DNA from: Clostridia bacterium
Lineage (GTDB): Bacteria; Bacillota; Clostridia; Oscillospirales; Acutalibacteraceae
Assembly (NCBI GenBank): GCA_017465505.1
Contig: JAFTWB010000020.1
Location: 1-63,228 of the forward strand
DNA length: 63,228 nucleotides
Direction of reading: 5' to 3'
Shown: one piece after another, positions 1 to 7,981 of the stretch
Position numbering within the stretch: the first letter of the stretch is position 1
Layout of the letters: every line of letters begins with the position of its first letter
Program-made: the position numbers and the translations under genes
Notes under the pieces: generated by a model
Database searches by the model: none
Told to the model about the DNA's origin: nothing
What the model saw: only the letters and a program-made list of their open reading frames with translations

Positions 1-195
1 ATTCAAGAATCGTCCGAGCAAACTTTCTGCTAAACTAAACCTTTCCGGATGGGTACCCCTTCCCCTACAATCATTCATATAAATCGCAGGCAAAGCCTGC
101 CACCACAATGTTTGTGTTTACACAAACACATCATTTTGCGTCAGCAAAACATCATTAGCATAAGCTACATCATTTCGCCAAAGGCGAAACATCAT
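1..195. repeat. Left copy of a ~190 bp inverted repeat (window-truncated)
   Basis: Positions 1-195 are nearly the exact reverse complement of 2381-2573. The copy holds an outer unique part (1-72) and an inner part made of short palindromes separated by ACATCAT-type spacers. It probably extends beyond the window start. The two copies flank the pseudouridine synthase and the gene on the opposite strand after it, so the enclosed 2.2 kb could invert by recombination; that is inference. Confidence 0.85.
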
Positions 196-345
196 TCCGA
201 CCCAAGGTCGGCTGTGCCACCAAAACGTTTGCAAAGCAAACATATCGTACTGCTTGCAGTATATCGCATTTGCGTAGGCAAATATATCGCATTGACGAAG
301 TCAATATATCGCCTAACCGCAAGGGGCGGTGTTTACAAGACACTG
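73..345. repeat. Short-palindrome array 1 (ACATCAT and ATATCG spacers)
   Basis: About eleven small perfect palindromes of 10-18 bp follow one another, for example GCAGGCaaaGCCTGC, TTTTGCgtcaGCAAAA, TTTCGCCaaaGGCGAAA, ATTTGCgtagGCAAAT and ATTGACgaaGTCAAT. They are separated by a nearly constant linker, first ACATCAT and then ATATCG. The arms differ from unit to unit while the linker stays the same. There is no gene here. The promoter of the next gene starts at the array's right edge. Confidence 0.85.
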
Positions 346-360
346 CTTTTGTGTTATGAT
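332..360 (+). promoter_or_regulatory. Sigma-A-type promoter of the pseudouridine synthase
   Basis: A -35 box TTTACA (332-337) and a -10 box TATGAT (355-360) are separated by 17 bp. Start of transcription would be near 367, giving a leader of about 20 nt with the Shine-Dalgarno GGGGGA before the ATG at 387. Confidence 0.7.
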
Positions 361-386
361 TTCCCTGTAACATTGGGGGAGATTTT

Positions 387-989
387 ATGGAGCTTCTTTA
401 CTCTGACAAAAACATTTTTGTTATTATAAAGCCTGTTGGCCTTGATTCCGAAAAGGACGTACCTGCAAAGCTGAGGGAAGATTTCGGCGGTGAGGTCTTT
501 ACTCTTCACCGACTGGACAAAAACGTTGGGGGAGTAATGGTCTACGCCCGAAACAAAGCCTCAGCCGCCGCCCTTTCCAAAGCCATTCAGAATGGCGAAA
601 TGGTGAAGGTCTACCTTGCACTGGTTCACGGCACACCTGAAGAAGAAGGGGTTTTTGAGGATTTTCTTTTCAAGGATTCTAAGAAAAACAAGGTCTTTGT
701 GGTAAAGCGTCAGCGAAAAGGCGTGAAAAAAGCAAAGCTTGAGTATACTCTGCTTAAAGGCGGAGAAGAATCCCTTGTGAAAATCAGGCTTCATACAGGC
801 AGAAGCCACCAAATAAGAGTGCAGTTTTCAAGCCGAGGCTTTCCTCTTGTGGGGGACCATAAATACGGCTCAAAAAGCGAGGTGAAAGAGCCTCGGCTCT
901 TTTCTCACCAAATAACCTTTCCTTATAAGGGAGAAAACCTCACCTTTTCTGCAACTCCGAATTTTGTTAACGATAACACCTTGCTGTAA
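387..989 (+). CDS. RluA-family RNA pseudouridine synthase
   Basis: This 200-residue protein belongs to the RluA/RluD family, which isomerises uridine to pseudouridine in rRNA or tRNA in the cytoplasm. The catalytic motif HRLD is present at residues 41-44, with Asp44 as the expected nucleophile, and the second family motif TGRSHQIRVQ lies near residues 137-146. The protein is shorter than RluD (about 300 residues) because it lacks an N-terminal S4 domain, so it is a stand-alone catalytic domain. The ATG at 387 is preceded by GGGGGA at good spacing. It appears monocistronic, with its own promoter and a bidirectional terminator downstream. The exact target uridine cannot be told from sequence. 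Confidence 0.9.
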   Translation: MELLYSDKNIFVIIKPVGLDSEKDVPAKLREDFGGEVFTLHRLDKNVGGVMVYARNKASAAALSKAIQNGEMVKVYLALVHGTPEEEGVFEDFLFKDSKKNKVFVVKRQRKGVKKAKLEYTLLKGGEESLVKIRLHTGRSHQIRVQFSSRGFPLVGDHKYGSKSEVKEPRLFSHQITFPYKGENLTFSATPNFVNDNTLL

Positions 990-1035
990 AATGAAAAACA
1001 GCAGGGGTGCTGAAGACAGCTTTATATAAGAAAAA

Positions 1036-1077
1036 ACTACCCGAAGGAGAAAAATCTTCTTCGGGTAGTGCTTTTTT
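1036..1077. terminator. Bidirectional intrinsic terminator
   Basis: An 11-bp stem (ACTACCCGAAG / CTTCGGGTAGT) is followed by a T-tract at 1072-1077 and preceded by an A-tract at 1031-1036. It can serve both the gene ending at 989 on the plus strand and the one ending at 1112 on the minus strand. Confidence 0.85.
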
Positions 1078-1111
1078 GTGGTGATGTTTTTGCCAATAAG
1101 GGCTTTTGCTT

Positions 1112-2272
1112 TTACTCTGCTTTTTTCATAGTAAGAATTGCAAAATTGTCAGCATTTTCCGTTGTTACTGAAGCCGAAGCACAAACAGAGTACACCGTGT
1201 CTGAGTCAAGAGTAATACCCTCGTAGCAGTGACTGCCGTCGTTGAAATCCGAGGACAAGTCAACCACAGCTTCGCCTGTGTCTGCATTGGATATAACAAG
1301 GAAAGAGGAGCACTCACCCTCGGCGGCTATTGAAAAATCGTACAAAGCCGTAACCTCGGGGCTGAAACGGTAAGCCGAGGAGTGATAAAAGTGTTTTTTG
1401 TTGGTAAGCTCCATTTCCTGCTGGCACTCCAGAGTAACAGGGATGGTTTCGGTAATAATGTCGGTCACATAGTAAAAAATGTTGGTTTCGCTGACGTAGT
1501 GCAGGGTGGCAGGCTCTTGGGATTTGTTTGTGAAAACCCCATAGAAATAGTCTGAGCCCTCACTGTCCATTTCAATGTAACAGTAAATCTCGCCGTACTT
1601 TTCAACTTCTGTGCTGTCATAGCCCTTGTTCTCAAAATTGCTGTCCAGAAGCTGTACGCTCAGGTCTTTTCCCTGAGAAACCAGATAGTTAAAAAGAGAA
1701 TCCTTTGAGTTCTTAAGCCTGAAAACCTTAGTTTCGCCGCCTAAAATTTCTGCACAAGAGCCGAGAGTCAGGTCTTCGGCAGGCGTTGCGGTGAGCTTTT
1801 CAATGAGGCAGTCGCAGGAGGACACACTAAAGTCCAAGTTCAGCTCAGCAGAAATGTTGGGGTTGAAAACCTCTGCCTCGTAGTCGCCTTTTTCAAGGGA
1901 AAGACACATCAGGGAGCTGTCCTCGTGATAGTCCGAGTGATGAGCAACATTGCCGTCCTTGTCCCTGATAACAACAACAGGAAGTCGGCTTGCGTCGTTG
2001 TTTTTTGAAGCGGTGATTGTGTAGTAGCCGCCTTTTTCAATACAGATGTTAACGTAAACGGTGCACTCAGGTGAAACTGTGACAGAGCAGGTCTTGCTAC
2101 TGTTTGCTGTTATGTTGTATGCCGAAAAGTGCTTGCGACTGCCAAGGTCCGAGCTTGTGTTGGCACAGGCGAATATTATGGCAGAAGCCCCCACCGAGAA
2201 AATTATCAGTGCAAGAAGTATTGCCAGAATAGTTCCTTTTATGTTCATTTTTGTTTTTGGGTTAGTGTTCAT
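1112..2272 (-). CDS. Membrane-anchored or secreted protein of unknown function
   Basis: This 386-residue protein has a short basic N-terminus and one hydrophobic segment (about residues 12-36) that could be a signal peptide or membrane anchor. The rest looks extracytoplasmic: rich in Ser, Thr, Glu and Asp, with beta-type repeats such as EKGGYYTITASKN and EKGDYEAEVFNPN. These resemble the pre-peptidase C-terminal style of beta-sandwich seen in clostridial surface proteins, but I cannot assign a family. It has no LPXTG motif. The ATG follows an AGAAAGGC Shine-Dalgarno. It lies alone between palindrome-array repeats and shares only a terminator with the pseudouridine synthase gene. Confidence 0.7.
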   Translation of the reverse strand: MNTNPKTKMNIKGTILAILLALIIFSVGASAIIFACANTSSDLGSRKHFSAYNITANSSKTCSVTVSPECTVYVNICIEKGGYYTITASKNNDASRLPVVVIRDKDGNVAHHSDYHEDSSLMCLSLEKGDYEAEVFNPNISAELNLDFSVSSCDCLIEKLTATPAEDLTLGSCAEILGGETKVFRLKNSKDSLFNYLVSQGKDLSVQLLDSNFENKGYDSTEVEKYGEIYCYIEMDSEGSDYFYGVFTNKSQEPATLHYVSETNIFYYVTDIITETIPVTLECQQEMELTNKKHFYHSSAYRFSPEVTALYDFSIAAEGECSSFLVISNADTGEAVVDLSSDFNDGSHCYEGITLDSDTVYSVCASASVTTENADNFAILTMKKAE

Positions 2273-2380
2273 AGTATTTGCCTTTCTGTGTATTTAACAA
2301 AATATAACTTATCATAACCCGACAGCCTGTGCAATTATTTGGGATAAAACATTTTGTTTAGGGACGAGGAGGAAATGAAA

Positions 2381-2573
2381 ATGATGTTTCGCCTTTGGCG
2401 AAATGATGTCGCTTATGCTAATGATGTTTTGCTTACGCAAAATGATGTGTTTGCTTACACAAACATTGCGGTGGCAGGCTTTGCCTGCGATTTATATGAA
2501 TGATTGTAGGGGAAGGTGTACCCATCCGGAAAGGTTTAGTTTAGCAGAAAGTTTGCTCGGACGATTCTTGAAT
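2381..2573. repeat. Right copy of the ~190 bp inverted repeat, with palindrome array 2
   Basis: This stretch is the reverse complement of 1-195 with only scattered differences. Its palindromes TTTCGCCtttGGCGAAA, TTTTGCttacGCAAAA and TTTGTG-type arms are linked by ATGATGT. The outer end carries a further palindrome, GGACGATTC/GAATCGTCC, at 2559-2578. Together with 1-195 it brackets two genes on opposite strands. Confidence 0.85.
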
Positions 2574-2599
2574 CGTCCCTACAATAGACGTTGATTAAA

Positions 2600-2738
2600 T
2601 TTTTAACCCCGCCGTTAATCATAGGTTCAATTTATATCTAGCCTATAAGAAGGCGGAATCGCCCTGCCGTGGCTAACGGCCGGAACGGCCCAGTCGTGGC
2701 TAACGACTGGAGTTGCCCACCGCGGCTAGCGGTTTTCA
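2600..2738 (+). repeat. Composite repeat with GGCTA-loop hairpins (copy A)
   Basis: After a conserved lead-in (CCCGCCGTTAATC and AAGGCGGAATCGCCC) come three hairpins with the same loop GGCTA but different stems: GCCGT/ACGGC (2666-2680), CAGTCGT/ACGACTG (2691-2709) and ACCGC/GCGGT (2719-2733). Stem bases change in pairs while the loop stays fixed, which suggests selection on a folded RNA or single strand. Related copies lie at 7893-7981 and, inverted, at 21862-21950. From 2740 to 2892 I see only AT-rich sequence. Confidence 0.75.
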
Positions 2739-2892
2739 ACATATTTTCCACAAAAAGGCGAACAGTCGGTTCCCCTTTACAATTCCCTTCCCTTCACTTG
2801 GATTTTCTTTTCTTTTATTTATTTATGTTTAATTAGGTTATATTGATTTATATTGTGTAGCATTTTTGCAGAAAAAAAGCTGCGTTTTTGCT

Positions 2893-3261
2893 TTATGTGT
2901 TAGACACCACGGCTTGACGTAGAATAGGAACGTACATTTTCTCGTCGTTGATAATCAGCTTTTTAAGCTTATTCTGATAAAGAGACGGGTTTCGCTTTGA
3001 GGGTGAAATCTGATTGTGCAAGTGCCAGTGAGCGACAATGTATAGCCCGTCAAAATATAAAACAAAGCCCTTTTCAATCAGTTCGTCAAGAAACTTTCTG
3101 TCGGTGTTCAGAAACCTCAACGCCGACACAGGATTGATAATTACCCCCTCGTCGTCGCTTTTGAGATTCAGATGTACATACAAAGCCTTTGCCTCAAGAG
3201 AAAGGTCTAAGTACTTGTCGCTTTCCAATAAATCAATAGAAAAACATCTTCTTTTTGCCAT
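2893..3261 (-). CDS. Orphan replisome-organizer-like N-terminal domain protein
   Basis: This 122-residue protein starts MAKRRCFSIDLLESDKYLDL and continues with a pattern (ALYVHLNLKSDDEG, FVLYFDGLYIVAHWHLHN) typical of the winged-helix N-terminal domain of phage replisome organizers and DnaD-like proteins. In those families the domain binds DNA and is followed by a DnaB-interacting C-terminal part, which is absent here. No phage gene lies nearby, so it is either a free-standing domain or a remnant. The ATG at 3261 has a GGAG-type ribosome binding site. The role is unknown; family assignment is from pattern recognition. Confidence 0.6.
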   Translation of the reverse strand: MAKRRCFSIDLLESDKYLDLSLEAKALYVHLNLKSDDEGVIINPVSALRFLNTDRKFLDELIEKGFVLYFDGLYIVAHWHLHNQISPSKRNPSLYQNKLKKLIINDEKMYVPILRQAVVSNT

Positions 3262-3369
3262 AGGTAAAACTCCTTTTAAATTCTTCTTACTTATGGCTCT
3301 GAATTTTTAAAAAATTGCATTGTTTCCTGCAATTTTTGAAGGTTACTTTGAAAATATTTTTGCATAGAA

Positions 3370-3405
3370 GAAGGACTCCCGATTTCTCGGAAGTCCTTTT
3401 TGTTC
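3370..3405. terminator. Intrinsic terminator hairpin after the P-type ATPase gene
   Basis: A stem of about 11 bp with one mismatch (AGGACTCCCGA / TCGGAAGTCCT) lies 12-45 bp beyond the ATPase stop. It has a good T-tract on the plus strand and a weaker pyrimidine run (CTTCTTCT) on the minus strand, the strand of the ATPase gene. Confidence 0.6.
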
Positions 3406-3415
3406 TTATTATTCT

Positions 3416-6058
3416 TTATTTAGACTTTTTTCTTGTAGCCAAATCAACGATTACCTTGATAAGCTGAATAATAAATGTGGGGATAAAGGCAAGCAGCCAG
3501 ATAAGACCGAACTGAGTCTGGTTAATGCCTACAACCTCAAACCAAGTCTGGATAGCAGGAACGAAGAGCACAATCACAAGGAGAAGTGTGCCTACAAGGA
3601 AAGCTCCAATGCTGTACATATTGGTGAGAATACCGATTTTGAAAATAGAGTGGTTGCTTCTGCAGTTAAAGCCGTGGAAGAGTCTTGCCAGAGTAAGGGT
3701 TGCAAAAGCAAGTGTGCTTGCAAGAGCAGGAGTTTCGGCAGGGTTGCCGAGGTAGAAAGCAATGAGAGTAACAATTGCAATCAAAGCACCCTGACCAATC
3801 ATAAGACCTGCAAAATCCTTTGTAAGAATACCCTTGTTGGGGTCTCGGGGCTTCTGGCTTAAAAGGTCGCCTGCAGGTGGCTCCATACCGATGGAGATAG
3901 CAGGGAGTGAGTCTGTAAGAAGGTTGATAAAGAGAAGATGAACTGCCGCAAAGGGAGCAGGCAAGCCCATAAGCGAGCAGTAAAGAACCGCCAGAATTCC
4001 TGCCATATTACCTGAAAGCAGGAAGAGGATGGAGTTGCGGATGTTGCGGTAAACGTTTCTGCCGTTGGCAACAGCCTTGATAATGGTAGCAAAGTTGTCG
4101 TCCTGCAAAATCATAGAAGCGGCGTCCTTGCTTACCTCTGTGCCTGTAATACCCATAGCAACGCCGATGTCGGCTTTCTTAAGGGCAGGAGCGTCGTTAA
4201 CACCGTCGCCTGTCATAGAAACAATGTTGCCCTTTCTCTGCCAGGCTTCAACGATTCTGATTTTATTCTCGGGAGAAACTCGTGCGTAAACAGAGATTTT
4301 CTCAATAGTCTTGTCAAGCTCTTCGTCAGTAAGTGCGTCAAGCTCCATACCTGTAAGGGAGATGTCGCCATCTCTGAAAATACCAATCTGCTTAGCAATG
4401 GCAGTTGCGGTAATCTTATGGTCGCCTGTAATCATAATGGGCTTGATACCTGCACGGATTGCGTTTTCTACTGCCTCTTTGGACTCAACTCTGGGAGGGT
4501 CAATCATAGACACAAGGCCAAGGAATGTAAAGTCCTTTTCGCTTTCAATGCTCAGTGTCTCGCTGCTGTTTTTAAAAGCAAAGGTGAGGACTCTCAGGCC
4601 GTTTTCGGAGAACTTTCTGTTTCTCTCAAGGATAGCCTTCTTGTCATCCTCGGTAATGGGACGAACACCATCCTCGGTGGAAATAGAGATACATCTCTCA
4701 AGGATAACGTCAAGAGCACCCTTGGTCATAATAACATTTTCGCCGTCAATAACAAACTTTGTGCTCATCATCTTTCTGTCAGAGTCAAAGGGTACTTCCT
4801 CAAGTCGCTTAATCTGACTTCTCAGAGAGTTTTCGTTAAAGCCTGCACGGCGGTAGGTTTCCAGAAGAGCATACTCTGTGGGGTCGCCGATACCAACACC
4901 GTTAACAATGGAAGAGTCGTTGTTAAGCACCATATTGTAAAGAAGGAGCTTGTGGTTTCTGTCGGAAATATTAAGCTCTTCTTCGTGGATTTTCTTGCCG
5001 TTAACGTAAAGACGCTGAACGGTCATTTTGTTCTGGGTAAGTGTACCTGTTTTGTCAGAGCAGATAACAGACACACAGCCAAGGCTCTCAACTGCCTTAA
5101 GGTCTTTGATAACTGCGTTTTCCTTTGCCATTTTCTGAGTACCCATTGCCTGTACAATGGTAACAATGGAGCTTAAAGCCTCGGGAATAGCCGCAACCGC
5201 AAGAGCAACGGCAAAAAGAAGAGAATCCATAACAACGGTCATAACGTCGGGATTTTCTACCCCACGGAAACCGTTGAACATAGAAAGACCGAAAACAAGA
5301 GCACATACAAGCATAATGATGATTGCAAGCTTCTTGGAGAAAGCGTCGAGGCTCTTCTGAAGAGGAGTCTTCTTCTCTTTAGCCGCATTCATAAGAGAAG
5401 CGATTTTGCCGATTTCGGTGTTCATACCTGTGCCTGTAACGGCAACAAGTGCACGTCCGTAAGTTACCAAGCTGCCCGAGTAAACCATATTGGAGCGGTC
5501 TGCAAGAGGAACTTCGCCAGTAATGGTTTCTTCGTTTTTGTCCACGTTTGTGGACTCACCTGTAAGGGAGCTTTCGTTTACCTGAAGAGAAAAGTTGCTG
5601 ATGATTCTGCCGTCGGCTACAACAAGGTCGCCTGCCTCTAAAACAACAATGTCACCCTCTACAACGTACTTTGAAGGGATTTCTACCTTAACGCCGTTGC
5701 GGATAACCTTTGCGTTGGGAGAAGAAAGGGACTTAAGGCTCTCCAAGGATTTCTCAGCCTTGATGTGCTGAGCAGTACCCAGAATAGCGTTAAGAACAAT
5801 AACTGCGAAAATTACGATAGTGCTCTCAATATTGCCCGAAATAAGGGAAATAACCGCCGCCGCAATAAGGATAATTACAAGCAAATCTGCAAACTGGCTT
5901 AAAAACACCTGTAAAACAGTCTTTTTCTTGCCTTCCTTAAGAACGTTTTCGCCGTTTTTCTCAAGGATTTCCTTAGCCTTTGCGTCGCTTAAGCCTTCAC
6001 TTGTAACCGAGAGGTTGTTAAGCACTTCGTCTTTGGTGAGCTGATACCAAGGTTTCAT
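3416..6058 (-). CDS. P-type (P2A-like) cation-transporting ATPase
   Basis: This 880-residue membrane pump uses ATP to move a divalent cation out of the cytoplasm. The order is N-terminal cation ATPase domain, actuator loop with TGES (166-169), phosphorylation motif DKTGTLT with Asp335, the hinge motif GDGVNDAP from residue 617, and a C-terminal six-helix block. M4 carries PEALSS in place of the SERCA-type PEGLPA, while M6 keeps an NLLTDSLP motif, so a Ca2+ or Mn2+ pump is most likely. The yybP-ykoY riboswitch in its leader argues for manganese handling, either as a Mn2+ exporter or a Ca2+/Mn2+ pump. The ATG follows an AGGAGG site. It stands alone with its own terminator. Confidence 0.92.
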   Translation of the reverse strand: MKPWYQLTKDEVLNNLSVTSEGLSDAKAKEILEKNGENVLKEGKKKTVLQVFLSQFADLLVIILIAAAVISLISGNIESTIVIFAVIVLNAILGTAQHIKAEKSLESLKSLSSPNAKVIRNGVKVEIPSKYVVEGDIVVLEAGDLVVADGRIISNFSLQVNESSLTGESTNVDKNEETITGEVPLADRSNMVYSGSLVTYGRALVAVTGTGMNTEIGKIASLMNAAKEKKTPLQKSLDAFSKKLAIIIMLVCALVFGLSMFNGFRGVENPDVMTVVMDSLLFAVALAVAAIPEALSSIVTIVQAMGTQKMAKENAVIKDLKAVESLGCVSVICSDKTGTLTQNKMTVQRLYVNGKKIHEEELNISDRNHKLLLYNMVLNNDSSIVNGVGIGDPTEYALLETYRRAGFNENSLRSQIKRLEEVPFDSDRKMMSTKFVIDGENVIMTKGALDVILERCISISTEDGVRPITEDDKKAILERNRKFSENGLRVLTFAFKNSSETLSIESEKDFTFLGLVSMIDPPRVESKEAVENAIRAGIKPIMITGDHKITATAIAKQIGIFRDGDISLTGMELDALTDEELDKTIEKISVYARVSPENKIRIVEAWQRKGNIVSMTGDGVNDAPALKKADIGVAMGITGTEVSKDAASMILQDDNFATIIKAVANGRNVYRNIRNSILFLLSGNMAGILAVLYCSLMGLPAPFAAVHLLFINLLTDSLPAISIGMEPPAGDLLSQKPRDPNKGILTKDFAGLMIGQGALIAIVTLIAFYLGNPAETPALASTLAFATLTLARLFHGFNCRSNHSIFKIGILTNMYSIGAFLVGTLLLVIVLFVPAIQTWFEVVGINQTQFGLIWLLAFIPTFIIQLIKVIVDLATRKKSK

Positions 6059-6092
6059 ACCTGCCTCCTGAAATAAAATTTGGGATTAGTGC

Positions 6093-6144
6093 AAAAAAAG
6101 ACTCCTATTGCAAAATCCCCTGGGAACTTTGCAATAAAAGTCTT
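6093..6144 (-). terminator. Regulatory terminator in the ATPase leader
   Basis: On the minus strand a long stem pairs AAGACT..TATTGCAAA with TTTGCAATA..AGTCTT, followed by seven U residues (6093-6099). It lies between the aptamer and the start codon. The 5' arm includes the 3' strand of the aptamer's closing stem (6130-6139), so aptamer and terminator are mutually exclusive. Ligand binding would therefore switch the gene on. Confidence 0.85.
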
Positions 6145-6232
6145 GTTCTTTAAGATATATCCGATATCCCCTTAAGGATATGTACTGACGAATAATACCA
6201 CAGTTTTCTGCGAACTACTCCCTCTTAATGCA
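6130..6232 (-). promoter_or_regulatory. yybP-ykoY (Mn2+) riboswitch aptamer
   Basis: Read on the minus strand, the leader contains AAGAGGGAGTAG, then CGTCAGTACA, then a hairpin, then CGGATAT and GAACAAGACTTTT, in that order. These match the conserved blocks of the yybP-ykoY family (GGGGAGUAG, CGUCA, CGG and AAGACCUUU), which binds Mn2+ through two helical legs docked side by side. The outer stem pairs TGCATTAAGA with TTTTATTGCA with one mismatch. The family is known to sit before P-type ATPases and manganese exporters, as here. Assignment is by eye; a covariance-model search would settle it. Confidence 0.85.
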
Positions 6233-6352
6233 GGACTATTATATATCCCGAAAATTATTTTGTCCACAGTTTTTCGTTAAATTCGTCATACTGACCTGTT
6301 TTTGCCATTTTAATGAATAACGAATTATGAATATTGGAAACTGCTCATTTTA

Positions 6353-7612
6353 TCATTGGGTGGCTGTGAGCTCAGTTGTTTTATCATAAATGAAAATGGA
6401 AGAGGTGTCTTCAACCGTATAAGTATAAACACGGCAGTAATCGCTGTAATATTTTGTGCCAATCTGAGCAGAAACGTCTATGTAGGTCTGACCCTCGCTT
6501 ATTGCGGTGACTACGCCGTTTTGGTCAACCTTTACGATGTTTTCGTCCTCGCTTGACCAGGTGAGCACAGTATCCTCGGGCAGACCCTGAGCCTGAGCCT
6601 TAAGGCTTTCGCCTACGGGGATTTCAAGCTGGGTTTCTGTTAAGCTGAAATCATAAATAGGTTCGGTTTCAAAATTACAGAACTCATAAGCCCTGTGGTT
6701 GCCGTGCTCGTTCCAGCGGTACATATCCCCAAGCTGACCGTAGGTTTTGCCGAAGTAGTAATAAGGCCAGTCGGGGTTGTTGCTTTGTACCTGTGGGTCA
6801 AAAACGTAATTTGTGCCGTTAAGTACAATGTAAGGCCAGGCGTGACCTGTGTAACCCCCTGCCTGAGATACAACCTGACCGCTGGCAGGATAAACCTCTA
6901 AGCCAATGCGTCGGCACATAACCACAAAGCACATTGTGTACTGGTCGCAGACACCGATTCCGGAGCTTAAAGTAGCTCCTGCGTAGCTGACGATTTTTCT
7001 GTCAAGCTCGGATTTGTAGCAGGGGTCGTTAACAAGTATCACTATCTGAGAGCCGTATTGCAGGTTATCTACCAGATAATCGTAGCAGGCCTTTACCTTC
7101 TCGTATGTAGACATAGAGGGGCTTAAAATCTCACTGAAAATGTCGTCTATCATCTCGTCAAGAGCAGGCTCGTTGGTTTTCATAGGGTTAAGGGGTGCAG
7201 AGTTGAGAAGAGCGGAGACGTCAGAAGCTGTGTAGTAATCCTCGTAGTCTGATTCGTAGTCGGATTCATAGTCTGAGTAATCTGAGCTATTGCCGCTATT
7301 GTTGCTACCACTATTGCTGCTATTGTTGTTGCCGTTGCCGCTTTCTGAATTACTATGAGATAAACCGCTTTCTGCCTTGTCCTCATTTTCAGCCTTGGCT
7401 GAAGTTGTGGCTTTTGCTTCTGTTGCTTTTGTTTCAGTTGCTTTGGTGGGAGCGGTGGGGCTTGACTCCTTTTCTGCCGTGGTTTCAGCCTCGTCTGAGG
7501 TAGCAACACAAGAGGGTGGAGTGTGCTTTTCGTCGGTGTATTTGGGACTGCAAGCCGAGGCAGACACAAACACAAGAGCGGACAACAGAAGAGATAGAGT
7601 TTTCTTAAGCAT
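6353..7612 (-). CDS. Transglutaminase-like lipoprotein with Ig-like (Big2) domain
   Basis: The 419-residue product starts with a lipoprotein-type signal ending near Cys21 (SASAC), followed by a long Ser/Asn/Glu/Thr-rich linker (about residues 30-130). A transglutaminase-like core follows: the Cys in SGIGVCDQYTMCF, the His in GYTGHAWPY and the Asp in YVFDPQ form the expected triad of this papain-fold superfamily. The C-terminal part (TWSSEDENIVKVDQNGVV) is a Big2-type bacterial Ig-like domain. In clostridia such proteins act outside the cell as proteases or peptidoglycan-linked enzymes rather than true cross-linkers; the substrate is unknown. It is monocistronic. Confidence 0.85.
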   Translation of the reverse strand: MLKKTLSLLLSALVFVSASACSPKYTDEKHTPPSCVATSDEAETTAEKESSPTAPTKATETKATEAKATTSAKAENEDKAESGLSHSNSESGNGNNNSSNSGSNNSGNSSDYSDYESDYESDYEDYYTASDVSALLNSAPLNPMKTNEPALDEMIDDIFSEILSPSMSTYEKVKACYDYLVDNLQYGSQIVILVNDPCYKSELDRKIVSYAGATLSSGIGVCDQYTMCFVVMCRRIGLEVYPASGQVVSQAGGYTGHAWPYIVLNGTNYVFDPQVQSNNPDWPYYYFGKTYGQLGDMYRWNEHGNHRAYEFCNFETEPIYDFSLTETQLEIPVGESLKAQAQGLPEDTVLTWSSEDENIVKVDQNGVVTAISEGQTYIDVSAQIGTKYYSDYCRVYTYTVEDTSSIFIYDKTTELTATQ

Positions 7613-7740
7613 ATTTATTCTCCTTTAATTAAAAAGTGATGTTTCACTGCTTCTATTATATCATAAGCCACTGTCCAAAAATCTACCCAGCGCCACGCTT
7701 TGGGTGGGATGACACAAAGTGAAAAGCGAAGAGGTGGAAC

Positions 7741-7872
7741 ATCCGACCTTTGGTCGGAGCGATATATTGACTTCGTCAATTCGATATATTTGCTATGCAA
7801 ATGCGATATACCGACTTTGTCGGTGTGATATATTTGCTTACGCAAATGTTGTGGTGGCAGGTTGCACCTGCG
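7741..7872. repeat. Short-palindrome array 3 (GATATA-type spacers)
   Basis: Six palindromes (CCGACCtttGGTCGG, ATTGACttcGTCAAT, ATTTGCtatGCAAAT, CCGACtttGTCGG, ATTTGCttacGCAAAT, GCAGGTtgcACCTGC) are linked by CGATATA or GATATA. Several units equal those of arrays 1 and 2, and the right end has the same GTGGTGGCAGG...CCTGCGAT boundary as 2469-2490. The repeat is therefore a defined composite element, not random palindromes. Confidence 0.85.
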
Positions 7873-7892
7873 ATTATAGTTTTTTACTTTTG

Positions 7893-7981
7893 ACCCCACC
7901 GTTGATGACTGGTCAAAGTTTTATCTTGCCTTTCCAAAGGTGGAATTGCCTACCCGTGGCTAACGGGTGGCTAACGACTGG
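7893..7981 (+). repeat. Composite repeat with GGCTA-loop hairpin (copy B)
   Basis: The lead-in ACCCCACCGTTGATGA and AAGGTGGAATTGCC correspond to those of copy A, followed by a hairpin ACCCGT/ACGGGT with loop GGCTA (7952-7968) and a second, half-deleted unit (GGCTAACGACTGG). The repeat abuts the stop codon of the histidine kinase gene. As in copy A, it follows a palindrome array directly. Confidence 0.75.

Noticed and set aside
73-345. CRISPR-like array
   Set aside because: The repeated units vary in sequence and the constant part is only 6-7 bp; there are no spacers of 25-40 bp and no cas genes.
49-429. 126-codon open frame before the pseudouridine synthase
   Set aside because: It runs through the palindrome array and the promoter; its codons reflect the repeat, and it overlaps the real gene start.
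5157-5360. Open frames antisense to the P-type ATPase, such as 4311-4817 and 4418-5176 on the plus strand
   Set aside because: The ATPase is strongly conserved over its whole length; the antisense frames follow its codon bias and have no ribosome binding sites or recognisable domains.
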